Shown: positions 22,652 through 34,501 of the stretch, piece by piece
Numbering within the stretch: position 1 is the first letter of the stretch
Layout: every line of letters begins with the position of its first letter
DNA from: Tetracentron sinense
Taxonomy: Eukaryota; Streptophyta; Magnoliopsida; Trochodendrales; Trochodendraceae
Length of the DNA: 64,000 bases
Assembly (NCBI GenBank): GCA_015143295.1
Contig: CM026564.1
Span: forward strand, 13,256,416 to 13,320,415
Reading direction: 5' to 3'
The notes under the pieces: model-generated
Databases searched by the model: none
Seen by the model: only the letters and a program-made list of their open reading frames with translations
What the model was told of the DNA's origin: nothing
Position numbers and translations under genes: made by a program

Positions 22652-23983
22652 ATCTCCCTATTTTTTATCATGACATAATAATATAAGGAAATAGGATTGA
22701 GCTCCCCCTCAAAATATATTTTTCATAAAGCTTTGAGGTTAGCTCCCCCTAAACATATGCATTTATATAAATAGAACCAAGTTTTTACTTAGATGCATAT
22801 TTTAGACATTTCAAGAGACATATCATCATTTTTTAATACCAAGAGAAGTTCCACAAAGGTAATTATTTTCTCTTTATTTTTCATCACAAGTGATCAAATT
22901 AAGACAGTCAAGAGAAGTTCTATGTTATTAAGTTAAGAAGATAAAATTTGAATAAAGAGAAGTTCCATAAACATGATAAATTCATTAATTTTATTCACTG
23001 CAAAATTAAAAAGATGGATTCAAAGAAATGGAATTTCATTCAATGTCAGAGAAAAAAGTACTAAAAGTATTTTCAATTTCAGTTCATTACATATATTCCT
23101 TCTCCCCCTATGGCATCAAAACAAAAGAAGAACATCTTCAATTTCAATTCATTTTCAATTTCAGAAAAAAATGAATTACAACTCATCTTGTGTTTTGCTT
23201 CTTCCTAAGCTCTGCCATCTTTTCTAAAAGATCCTTGGTTGGACCTTCATCTCCATCATTCTTGTCTTCTTCTTCTTCCTTAGCATGAGGGTTATCACTC
23301 TCATTTTCATCTTCATCAACATCATCATCTTCATCTTCACTACTTCAAATAACAGTAGGGGAAGGAGGAATGGAATGAATTTTAGAAGACTTTGGAAGTA
23401 TAGAAGAGCAGGTTGCTCCCTTGACCACTTGAAAAGATTGCTTCTTGACGTCGAAGACTTCTATAGAAAGCTGAGTCACTTGGGAGGCCATCTGGTGAAT
23501 GATTGGAGCTTGGTTCTTGAGGAGTGAAGACATTTGGTCAATGACAAGACTTTGATGTCTTAAATGCTTCTCAGATCCTTCAATTTTTCCCTTCATCATG
23601 GTTACTAGGTCATTGAGTTAAAGCCTTTGCTCCATGGCATCCACTGCCTTTCTTTCTATGAGAGATAGGATAGAATCTATCCTATTTTTAGTGACTTCTC
23701 CTGCAATTTCTATCTCATCCAATCTGGGCTCTATGGATTCAAAAATTTTCTTCACTTCCCCTGGGATGCTGTCCATCCTAGCCTGAAGGCTCTGAAGGCA
23801 CTCTCTGGTCTCTAACTGAAGGGTAGTCAAGTTGGCTCTACTCTCTGCCATGAAGGAGAGCATAGAAGCTCTCATCTCATTCTGAAATCTCATCTGGCTG
23901 AGTCTCATCTTCAGCTGGAACTGCTCCATGCTGGTAGCTATGGAGGCTATCTGTCCTGCCATAAAGGTCATCTGCTCATCAGA

Positions 23984-25550
23984 TGTCACACCCTGATTTC
24001 TAAAAACTCACAACTCAGCCTATTATCTATGGTCCGACCTGAGATCTAGAATTCGGGGGTGAGGATTATTAATAATTTAATTTATAATTGGTAGTTTAAG
24101 TATATTATTTTTTTGTTTTCTTTTGTTTTTTTTTCTTTCTTTTGGGTTCGTTTTCCGGATTCTAGATTTTTCTGAAAGTTCATTTTCCATCAAAATTATT
24201 ATGAAATAAATAGTAAACAAAATTATTTTGGCCTAAAAGTTTACAGGGACATACTTCTATAAGTTTATAAACTACGTATAAAATTTCAGAATTTTCTGAT
24301 AATGGAAAAATATTCTGTAAATATTTTTCCGAAACTAAACTTAAAATTTCAAGAAAACAACAATGTCGCATTATTTTTATTTCAAATATTTAAAACTAAA
24401 ATTTGGTCTCTATACCTATCATGTCTTCCTAAGATATATAAATGAATTATAGAAAATAAATTTACTTCCAAAGTTCATACATCATTCACTAATTTCAATT
24501 AAATAAACAAAAAACATTAAAAATATCCACTAAAACATGATCCATTAATTTTGTAAATAATTCTAAATCATGAGAGAAGTCTTCATATTTCTTCTTCACT
24601 TCCAAGCATCTATTACTCCATACCTGAAAATATTGACATGAACATCTAATGAGCTATGAAGCCCAATAGGAAAAATTCACTCCCTTTCTTACAATTAATT
24701 TACAATAAAAAGGCATGCAATATAAATACATTGAAAAATATATAAATTAATATTATGATTCATGCAAGTATGATGGCTCAATTTTCACACCAGCTCAACC
24801 TTACTATCATCACCGATTTTAGTACCAGTTTCGGTCAAACTGACTATCCCAAGCAAGGGATCTTCCTCGAGGGCTTTAGAGCCTTTCACCCAAGGATCCG
24901 CGATCCTGGCTTGCTCATCATTTTAGGGGCTCTCACCTACGACATCATATAACCGTCCTTAATGCATCAATCATGCATAACATGCTATTTACAACATAAC
25001 AATTATTGTATCACATATTTTTCATCTATTCACAAATCTCATGTTATAGATTTCTACATTATTTGTGCAATAATAAACAAATAAAAATTATTGTATGCTA
25101 ATATAATTATGAAAATCTCAAATAACATGTCATCATCTAATTATAATTTTTAGTAACAATATCATCACTATCAAACATTTACTTTCTTTTTTTACTACAA
25201 ATTAATTATAAAAAAAAAGAATGGCAAAAACCTACCTGGATTTTCTCAATTATTGATTTCCTCCCGAAAACTTTCGACTCAAACTTTTCACTCATTTTCT
25301 CGGGCTTGATCTATGCTTCTCCATAATTCTTAATTCTCATTTCTTTCTTTTTTTTCTTGCGATTTCTCTCTCTCTCTCTCTTGTATTTAGTTCTTTTAAA
25401 ATTTAAAGAGATTTTAAAGATTTTAAAAGAGATCTAATCTAAACTAATCTCTATCTCCATAGTTTAAATTTAAAACAAATGGTGAGCTTTTAGCTCATAG
25501 GTTTTCCACCTTAGACCTATATTATTATTTTTTTTGTTCAGGATATTACA
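23984..25550 (-). mobile_element. Solo LTR, probably Ty3/gypsy (fossil)
   Basis: 1567 bp with ends TGTCACACCC and GGATATTACA on the + strand, flanked by a perfect 5-bp duplication TCAGA (23979-23983 and 25551-25555). No internal region is present, so it is a solo LTR. Minus orientation is suggested by an AT-rich start followed by a GA-rich leader-like stretch. It lies inside the extra frame of element B and is therefore younger than B. It lacks the TCGA palindromes. Confidence 0.85.
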
Positions 25551-26178
25551 TCAGATACTGCTGGCCTGCTAGGTAGCTCAAAGAAATGACCAGGTTCCTC
25601 AAAGTGAGGAGACATTTGTCTCTGAGAACTCTCAGGAACCTCATCATCTACCTCAATCTTAGGTCAGTCAGATACCATCTCTGTTGCTAGAACTACTTCA
25701 GCCTCTATAGCTGGCTCATCCTCATCCTCTGGCTACTGCACTGGCTAAACTACTGTCTCTGGGGCTGGATCTGAACATGGAGAAATAGGAGGAGTAGATG
25801 ATGGAAAATGATCAGAAGCTGGAGGAGGAATGTAAGGAGAGGGATCAGAATATAAAGAGAGAATGGATGGCTAGGAAGAAGGTTTGTGTCGCTCTCCAAA
25901 ATCCCACCTAACTTAATGTGAGACTCTGGCACGTGACTTAATCATTAATTTTCATAACTTCCTGTCACAAAGCATTTAAGGCAATTCTAAAACATGAACC
26001 TGAAAATTTTCCTTTAAATAAATACTGATCAAGTCTAATGTCTGGAATAAATACTAAAACATCATAATTAATTCAATTCATCCTATATGATCTCAAATCA
26101 TTAATTCAATCTAACTATAAATCTAGAATCAAGTCTATTACAACGTTTAAAACTCGAAATCAAAACACTAATAATCTA

Positions 26179-26285
26179 AATTTCAGTATATGACCAGCGA
26201 TCCAAATTCCATTCCCCATCAGGGTAATCACCTGTTGGCTCTTCCTCTTCCAAAGGTCCTGGAGCACAGATGACAAATCTAGAAC
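26179..26285 (-). other. Conserved acidic peptide-like segment in gypsy LTR
   Basis: On the minus strand the frame reads FVICAPGPLEEEEP, a variable part, then NLDRWSYTEI and a stop. It is the third and most diverged copy of the segment also seen at 8894-9025 and 16081-16194. Confidence 0.4.
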
Positions 26286-27629
26286 CTTCCGACAATAACA
26301 GTCATCCGCTGAGTAACAAGTTACCCAGCGTATATATAAAATCTTATCTAACAATATAACAATATTTAATATAAACATAATTTAGAATTCAACATAACAT
26401 GTAAACATATAACAATTCAAAGTGTGGAAGCATAACTCAATTTCAGTTCTTATACTTGATCACTTGTACTTGTTTCTCTTGTTTATCTTACTTATTTTCT
26501 TGTTCGAGAATGTATCCAACAACATGCATATGCAATAACTTAATATAACTCTACCCCATATATTGGGTAGAGACTAACATTTACCCTACTTTCCAAGGTA
26601 CCACACGATTTACACATTATCCGGTGCATACGGCTTGTCTACACATTAGCCGGTGTATATGGCTGGTCTTACCTTGATCATAGGCTTTTGGGTACTCTAT
26701 CAGTGCAAAATTCAATCATACATCATGCTTGTATCCTTGTGTATTTGCATAATACTTGTCATCTTGTTTTATTCTCATGTTTGTTCATATTTAATTACGT
26801 GAATCAGTATGAGTACAATAATGATGATTGTAGATCATGCACTAATTTAAACATGCATAATTTCTCATAATTAATCACTATGAATATAGATTTGTCAAGT
26901 TTTCGATAATAAAATAAAAGACAATTTCATTTATCATGCATCAATCTTCAATACATAATTTTAATCAAATAAATCTCACGGAACCCTAGTTTCATAACAT
27001 ATCCTAATTTTAGAGCAAACTAATAATCATTCCATTAATTCCAATCATCATCCTTTCATCCATTCACCATCATATATACACCATAATTTCATTCAATTTC
27101 CTCTTATTGGTATGAATAATAGAATCATAAGGAACATCTCTCACATAATAATTTTCACAAGAAAATTATAAATTAAATTACAGTCTACGCATCATATCTA
27201 CTTTCAATAAGAAAATCGTGATTTAAAATGCTCTCTAACATCATATATATTTTTACAAGGGAATGATGATAGAAAACATCACAAGCATATTTAATTTTGT
27301 TCATTCTTGCCTTAGATTTATCACTTTCATAATATTCATATCAAAATCACTATATTGAGAGTAGGGAGGTTATATTTACCTCTCCCGATCACTTCCTTAC
27401 GATCACGCGCTTGCGAATGGGATGAATCTAAGCTTTTTCACCCTTCTTTCTTGCAAAACTTTGATCCCTCCTCTTGGATCTCTCAAAATCTCATTCTCTC
27501 ACTCTCTTTTAGGTCTAAAAATTTTTAGAAACCCTCAACCCACGAGTATAAGGGGTATTTATAACATTAGGAGCCCTAGGGACTCAAAATACGCAAGATC
27601 GCGCAAACCTGCTGCCGAATAGTATTTTG

Positions 27630-27643
27630 GGCGATCGATCGCC
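27630..27643 (-). promoter_or_regulatory. Single palindrome upstream of TATA, arm type GGCGA
   Basis: Perfect 14-bp palindrome GGCGATCGATCGCC, about 65 bp upstream of a TATA box on the minus strand. The same arm type recurs at 61719-61753. Confidence 0.6.
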
Positions 27644-28880
27644 GGCGTCGAATATTTTTTTTTAACTCTTTTGCTACTTTTTGCTTGTCTCCCTTTTCAT
27701 GCAATCAAACCTCAAAAATGACCTAAATTAAGTGTTTTATTTGAGTTTTAAAATCAACATTTTATATCATTAAGTTTGCAAGCTTAAACACATAAAAATT
27801 AATCATATGTTTTCCATAGCATTTAATAAATTTCACAGGTATTAAGAATAATAGATTCGAGACTCTATAGTTTGGGAGTCCATTCCTTCTGGCTATCATT
27901 CCAAATATAACCCATCCTTTGGATGGTTGTCTTGCTATAAATGGTAGAATCATCAGGGTTAACAAAGTCAGTGTGGGAAGAAAGAGAGACATAAAAGTGT
28001 TTGAAGATTTTGGTCAAGGCTTGACTAAATGGAAGGCACCCTAACTTCCTCTTATATGCATCATCCATGCAATGGACAATGATATAAGATAGGTCAATAG
28101 GTGTGGAAGTGAGGATACACCACATGAGAAATACATCAAAGAAAATTAGGTATTCCCTACCACCAGCTCTAGGGACTAAGTTATCGGTGATGATGTGGTG
28201 GATAAGTCTAGAGGTCGGAGTGAGCTCTTTGACTTTAAGTTGGAATGGAGTGGTGAAGTCTTAGTTTATGCACATGAGTTTTAGTGCTTCAACCACATCA
28301 AATCCTTCATGTTTGGTCCACTGACCATCCCCAAAAGATTGAAGGGGATATTTTGGAATTCTAAGGATGTTATGCAATTGATCCAAATGAAAAGAAATTT
28401 TCTTTCCTAGAACATATAAGGAAATTATTTGAGTGGATTAGTTGAAATGAAAGTAAGTGTAAAAGATTCTAACTAATTCAGGAAACATGGTTTCGTTAGA
28501 AATTACGAATGAATTCCACTTACGGCAGAAAAGAGGGTTTTAATTTGACCTAGGCCGTAGGCTTCTAGGTTGACAAAGTTAACTATCTTACCGTACAGAG
28601 GAGTATGAGGCAAGAATTTCTCCTTGAATAGCTTTTCGTACTTGGGGGATTTGAACTTGGAAGGAGCTGAAATCATGGCCACCTCTTTACCTTTATCTGT
28701 GCAAGCTTTCTTCAATGGGGGCTCCACAGATGCATTCTTCATTCGTGGCTGCATCTTCAGAGATTAGGGTTTGATTTGGTGAGTAATGGAAGGGATTTGA
28801 GTGAGGATTCAATGAAACAGTGGAGTGGAGGGAAAACTAGGTTTGAGAAGTGATTTGAAAAAAATTGGATTTAGGGGTTT

Positions 28881-29109
28881 TAATTTATACCTAAGATGCA
28901 ACTCGTCGCCGAAATGGGCTTGAGCCCTGAATTCGTCGCCAAATTGATGTCAGGAAACTTACTGTTTTTGGTTCTTGATTGACTTCGTTGTCGAAATTGA
29001 ATGACCCATTCAATTTCGTCGCCAAATTGGGTACAGGAAGCTTATTGTTTCCTATCCACCCAAAATTTGTTGCCGAATTCCAAATCCATATATGAATTCG
29101 TCGCTGAAT
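28881..29109 (-). promoter_or_regulatory. Internal TATA plus palindrome promoter of element B's extra frame
   Basis: Six copies of the AATTCG-arm palindrome with TCGC or related centres: 29094-29109, 29064-29079, 29012-29028, 28982-28997, 28930-28945 and 28900-28915. A TATA box (complement of TAATTTATACC, 28881-28890) follows on the minus strand, and the extra frame starts about 125 bp further on. A mini-hairpin AGGAAGCTTATTGTTTCCT lies at about 29038-29056. Arms match this element's own LTR. Confidence 0.7.
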
Positions 29110-29309
29110 TCAGTACAAAATTTGAAAGAGCATTTTATTTTTGATTTTAAAACCATTTTTCCTAAAACCATTGATTCAATATAACATCTAAAACATATTA
29201 AATAATTTAAATCAAAATCATAACATAATCAAACAGATTTTTAAAACATCAATCCACAAGTTTTCATTTTAGAGTAAGTTTTGGCATAAATATGATCAAT
29301 TAAGTTCAT

Positions 29310-31580
29310 TTGGACTAGCTATACCCAATTTTCTTCTCAATGTACTAAATCTATCATATTGAAGGGGTTTTGTGAATATATCAGCAAGATGATTGTTTGT
29401 ATCTACAAACTCCAATACAACATTCCCATTTTGCACATGATCTCTTATAAATGATATCTGATTTCAATATGTTTGATTATTGAGTGTTGAATGAGATTTT
29501 TAGTCATGCAAATAGCACTTGTATTATCACACTTAATTGAAATTTTAGAATAGAAAAGTTTAAAATCTTCTAACTGTTGTTTCGTGTATAAAGTTTAAGC
29601 ATAACAATATCCAACTGCCATATACTCAGCCTCAGCTATGGATAGGGTCACTGAATTTTGTTTCTTATTGAACCATGAAACAAGAGAATGTCCTAGAAAG
29701 TGACAAGTTCCACTAGTGACTTTTCTATCAACTTGCATTCAGCAAAGTCTGCATTTAAATAGCTTATTAGGTCTAGTGACTTTAGGATACCATAAACCTA
29801 ATTCAATAGTGCCTAACAGGTATCTAAAAATCTTTTTTACAGCAATCATATATGATTCTTTTGGACAAACTTGAAATCTTGCACATATGCATACACGGAA
29901 CATAATGTCAGGCCTACTTGCTGTGAGATACAATAGATTACCTATCATGCCTCTATACAATTTTTCATCAATATTTTTGTCATTTTCATCTTTATCAAGT
30001 TTGGTTGATGGACGGACTCATGGGAGTATCCATTACTTTAGTATTTTCCATTCCAAACTTTTTAAGCAATTCTTTAGTGTACTTGACTTGATTAACAAAA
30101 GTTCCTTATTTTGTTTGCTTAATTTGGAGTCCTACGAAGAAGGTTAATTCTCTCATCATACTCATTTCAAATTCATGTTGTATAGTTTTAGCAAACATTT
30201 TACAAAGTGATTCATTAGTTGATTCAAATATAATGTCATCCACATAAATTTGAATTATTAGTATATCATCATCTTTGGACATAATATGTAGAGTAGTATT
30301 AATTTTTCCTCTAATAAATCTATTTTCAATCAAGAAACTACTCAGTCTATCATACCAAGCTCTAGGAGCTTGCTTTAATCCATAAATAACTTTAGTTAAT
30401 TTGAACAAATGATTTGAAAATTTATGGTTTTCAAAGCAAGGAGGTTGATAAACATATACTTCTTTATTTATAAACCCATTGAGAAATGCATTTTTTACAT
30501 CCATTTGAAATAATTTAAATTCTTTGTGACTAACAAATGCAAGTAGCATTCTTATACCTTCTAGTCTAGCAACCGGGGCAAATGTTTCTTCATAATATAT
30601 CCTCTCTTCTTGGTTGTAACCTTGAGCTACTAGTCTTGTTTTGTTCTTAATTATATTTTTATTTTCATCCTTTTTATTTTTAAAGATCCATTTTGTACTA
30701 ATTATAGATTTATTATATGACCTAGGTACTAGATCTCACACTTGGTTTCTATCAATTTGATTTAATTCTCCTTGCATAGCAATGCCCTAAGATTCATCTT
30801 CAATGGTTTCTAAGGCATTTTTAGGTTCAATTTGACTTAGGAAACAAGGTTCATTAAATTTCTTTTTGTTCTAATCTCTTGTTCCATATTACCAATGATT
30901 AAATCTTTAGGATGGTCTTTTATTAATTTCCAAGCTTTGAGAAGTTGATATAATTTTTCATCCTCATTTTTTTCCTCATTATTTATTTCAATGATTTTAT
31001 CATTAGATTATTTTTCCACTTGGTTATCTTTATTGTCTTCGTTAATTTTCAAGTTAGAGACTTCTTTTGGATGATTTTCTATTTCATCATCAATTTCATT
31101 ATTAGATGAAGTCTTATTAAATAAGTTTGATTCATCAAACACTACATGAATTGATTCTTCAACAATTAATGATTTTTTTATTAAACACCCTATAAACTTT
31201 GCTATTAATAGAATATCCTACCTTCAACAGATTTATGATTGAATTTCTTTAGATGATGTTTATCATTTAGAATGAAACATTTACACCCAAACACCTTAAA
31301 ATATCTTATATTAGGGATTCTTCATTTCCAAAGCTCATACAGAGTTTTATTTAATTTATTTCTTATAACTGCCTTGTTGATTACATAGCATGAAGTATTA
31401 ATGACCTCAGCTCAAAAATAATTAGGTAGTTTGTTTTCATTAAGCATTGTCCTAGCCATTTCTTGGAGAGATCTATTTTGCTCTCAGCTATACCATTTTG
31501 TTGGGGAGTTCTAGGAGCTGAAAATTTATGGTTAAAACTATTTTCATCACAAAATGACTCAAGAATGCTAAAACCATTAG
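29310..31580 (-). other. pol remains of element B (RNase H, reverse transcriptase, integrase)
   Basis: Minus-strand segments with YVDDIIFEST and [20 protein letters not shown] (copia reverse transcriptase, about 30106-30549), LLYLTASRPDIMF (29739-29960), an RNase H/end region with the ADIFTKPL-like block (about 29340-29400), and integrase blocks around 31430-31510. The order RNase H after reverse transcriptase after integrase on the minus strand is that of copia. Broken many times. Confidence 0.75.
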
Positions 31581-31582
31581 CA

Positions 31583-32190
31583 ACCTCTACTGTGCCCTAA
31601 GTCCTCAAGAATTTAGAGTATCTGGATGTGACTCTGCAAAAGAGATTTGGGATAAACTCCAAGTCATATATGAAAGAACAAATCAAGTTAAAGAAGAAAA
31701 GATAAGCATACTTGTTCACAAGTATGAATTATTTAAAATAAAAAAAGAAGAATCAATAAATGAAATGTTTACCTGATTAACTCACATTATTAATGGTTTG
31801 AAATCTTTGAATAAAGTGTATTCAAATGCATAGAATGAAAGAAAGGTTATTCGTTCACTGCCCAAGAAGTGGACTCCAAAAGTTATAGCCATCCAAAAAA
31901 CAAAAGACCTCACTAGGCTGCCTATGGATGAGCTGTTAGGATCTCTCATGACCCACGAGATCATAATGAAGGATCAACTTCCAGAGGAACCAAGAGTAAA
32001 GAAGGGGTTGACCCTTAAGTCATCTTTTGTGGAAGAGAGTGATGAAGAATCCAGCAGTGACAATGAAGACATTGTCTTAATGGCAAGAAGGTTTAAAATG
32101 TTTCTCAAGCATAAAAAAAACTTCAAGAAGAGACCATATAAGAAGGAGTTCTCAAAGGAGGTGTCCAAATTTAAAAAAATACCTAAATAA
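31583..32190 (+). mobile_element. Copia gag relic in opposite orientation (fossil)
   Basis: On the + strand, SAKEIWDKLQVIYERTNQVK, then KVIRSLPKKWTPKVIAIQ and an acidic DEESSSDNEDIVLMARRFK block are the UBN2-type gag of a copia element. It lies head-on against the minus-strand pol remains of element B, so either an inversion or a second copy is present. It is broken, and its LTRs were not found. Confidence 0.75.
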
Positions 32191-34496
32191 GGTGACACTA
32201 TACCTAGAACAATTACACACAAGCACCATTGCTCTCTTTGACATTACCACAAACACTTTTGTTTTGTAGATTTTTGTGGTGCCTGTCATCCAAGGCTAAT
32301 AACCAGAATTTAGAAAGTCGGACATTGCAGGAAAATTAGATCAATCAAGAACAGTAGAACACCAACTAGAATAACATAATATGATTATACCCTAGAAATT
32401 GGTCGGAGCTTTGTCGGAGATTCGTTGATTTTCTGTGTGAACTTTGTCTTCTATTTAAAGAATGGAAGATGGGTTGAGTCGTGGAGAAAATAAGGTCTTG
32501 TTTTTATTGGGCTTCATTTTAATTAAGTTCCACAAGTTTGGAACTTAAAAGTTCTAGACTTTTGGGTGGAATTTGTAAGTTCTACATTTGTAGAACTTTT
32601 ATACCATGTGGAACAGTAAAGTTCCAAAAATTAAACAAAAGAAAAAATATGGAACAATAAAAGTTCTGGAACTTTAAAAGTTTCACCCTAAAGTTCCACC
32701 AAAACAACAAAAAAAAAAAAAAAAAAAAAAAAAAAGACTCTGGATTTAACTTTTAAAAGTTAGGGGCCATAATACAAAATCACAAACCAACACAAGGTGT
32801 ATTAGGGGTTTAAAAAAAAAGAAAACCCAAAAGAAACCCGCTCTTCCCTTGCGTTGTTGCTGTCTTCTCCCGCCAAACGCCGACCGCCGACCGCCAACCG
32901 CCGACTGGCGACCGTAGACCGCCGAATCTAGACTGGTACGTCTCGTTCTCTCTCGTTCCTCTCAAGTCTTAGACTCTCTCTCTTTGGCTCTCTCTCTCGC
33001 CCCTCTCTGCTTCTCACTCTCTGTTTCCCTCTCAGTCTCTCTCTCTCTCTCTTCTCTCGTCTCACTCTCTGCTTGCCTCATGCGGTCACGCCCTCCCTCC
33101 CGATCTCTGTCTGTCTCCCTCATTTACTTTGGGTTTGTGAGTTTATTCTATAAAATATATTTGTTACAGCATATTTTGAAGAACTTTAACAAATGTTTGT
33201 TGAAATTCCCGAGTGAAAATTGTGTTTGCACTGCTCTTTTGATTTGAGAATTTTGTAAATATTGATTCATTGAATGTTCACTTCCAAAAAACTTGCCAGA
33301 TTGTATGATTGCAACCATTGAACTTGTTTCTTTCTAAAACCCATTCGTATGTTTTTAAATTCTTTAACAGGAATAAGATATAGACCAGAATCATGATTTA
33401 TAAGATGGTTAGTATCATACCATTTGGTTGATTCATGATTACTTTCGTTTCAGAATCAGTTGATGTCTGGGATTCACAATTCAGTACATTTGTAGAAGAG
33501 AAATACTTTATCTTGGCAATTTAGTTTGCTTGATTTGTTCACAAATGGTTGGGGCTTTTGCAAACTTGGTAACTAGGAGTTGATTCTGGCATTGCTTACT
33601 TCAGCAATTAAACAAATATATTTTGGAATTCTTGGGAGGGGAATATCCTGTTAGTTCGGTTATTTTTGAACAGCCTACTTAACTAGAAGTCCGATGGATG
33701 GGTCATTGATCTGGAATGAGAGTTTTCCCAAGTAGAGACATCAATTGGAACGTTCCTCCCCCTCCTCCGATTGTATTCTACGTTTAGAACACTACTAGGT
33801 TATCCCTCAAGTCGATCACACAAAAAAAAGAAAATAAAAGTTTATTCCTTAACTCCATATGTCTTCGCACAAGTATCCCCCCTCTTTATCTATGGCAAAC
33901 ACTCGGGCAAGCATTTTTAATTGCTCATCCCCTCAAAATTGTCTATTTGACATAGCTCAGTGAGTGATTTTTGTTGATAGGATGAGGTTTGATCTGAACA
34001 TTGCTTCTCCTTCTTTTATGGGTTCTTTAAGTATTAACCTTTGAATATCTCCTCTTTACTCTTGTTTCTGTTCTATATTCTCATTTTGTGTCCTCATTTA
34101 TTTAGGGTTAAATTTACTGTTACTCAATTACCTAGAGAGAAAGACGAAGAAGTTCTAATTAGGTGGTTAGGCCAAAGCATCACATATTGTGCAAATATAG
34201 TGATTCTTCATGTTCAATTGTTTGTATTTGTATCCACGTATTTCGCTAATATTGTGACAATTCTAATCTTGACATACAATTGTTGTAGAAAATATATAAC
34301 TATATAGAATGATGTACTTATATGTAAATCATATATATAAAGTGGAGGACATTTTATAAGGAGACAAAATTGGAGTTTCGTGGTGCTCCCTGATATAGTG
34401 GATGAAATGCGCTACATTATATGTAAATATTATTAAATTGATGAGACCTCTAAGTATGCTATTCATGGTACTTTTGATCTCATGGATGTCTCGATC
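32191..34496. other. Unassigned stretch with TGGAAC repeats, poly(A) and a GC-rich leader-like segment
   Basis: From 32520 to 32700 short GTTCCA/TGGAAC motifs recur in both orientations, then comes a run of about 30 A (32706-32738). At 32840-32935 a GC-rich stretch has CGCCGACC repeated in tandem, followed by CT-rich DNA (32945-33120), like the start of a transcribed unit. No open frame of known family follows. It could be a DNA transposon promoter or a broken host 5' region. Element C is inserted at the right edge. Confidence 0.35.
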
Positions 34497-34501
34497 GTGG
34501 T

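Larger units (their letters stand above)
25885..27837 (-). mobile_element. Ty3/gypsy LTR, probably solo (fossil), related to the LTR at 15857
   Basis: About 1.95 kb, with left end TGTGTCGCTCTCCAAAATCC, homologous to the LTR at 15857 (TGTGTCGTGACCCAAAATCC). On the minus strand it has one perfect palindrome (27630-27643), a TATA box (complement of GTATTTATAAC, 27555-27565), a leader, and a conserved peptide-like segment (about 26179-26285). The flanks share AGGT, an imperfect target duplication. It interrupts element B. Confidence 0.65.
23200..28760 (-). other. Extra frame of element B (coding remains downstream of pol)
   Basis: Remains of the additional reading frame that lies between pol and the 3' LTR. 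The N-terminal part (about 28503-28754, KKACTDKGKE and SPKYEKLFKEKFLPHTPLYG) and a middle part (about 27865-28125) resemble the plant family often annotated as 'putative plant transposon protein'. A Pro-rich part is at 25551-25884, and a coiled-coil-like C-terminal part (MTFMAGQIASIATSMEQFQ) is at about 23345-23985. Its function is unknown; DNA or RNA binding is only a guess. It has several breaks and two inserted LTRs. Confidence 0.55.
21233..31582 (-). mobile_element. Sirevirus-like copia element B (fossil), with two nested LTRs
   Basis: Parts on the minus strand, from 3' to 5': a 3' LTR (21233-22651), a purine tract (complement of ATCTCCCTATTTTT, 22652-22665), hairpin repeats, an extra frame spread over about 23200-28760 around two younger LTR insertions, an internal TATA/palindrome promoter (28881-29109), and pol remains (about 29310-31580) with RNase H, reverse transcriptase and integrase segments. 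The 5' LTR was not found. It inserted into gypsy integrase sequence. It is broken many times and clearly older than element C. Confidence 0.7.

Noticed and set aside
32706-32738. Poly(A) run as the end of a processed pseudogene
   Set aside because: No upstream coding remnant or target duplication could be found; left as a homopolymer.
32984-33247. + strand frame starting in Ser/Leu repeats
   Set aside because: The first half is translated CT repeat; the second half lacks any similarity that I recognise.
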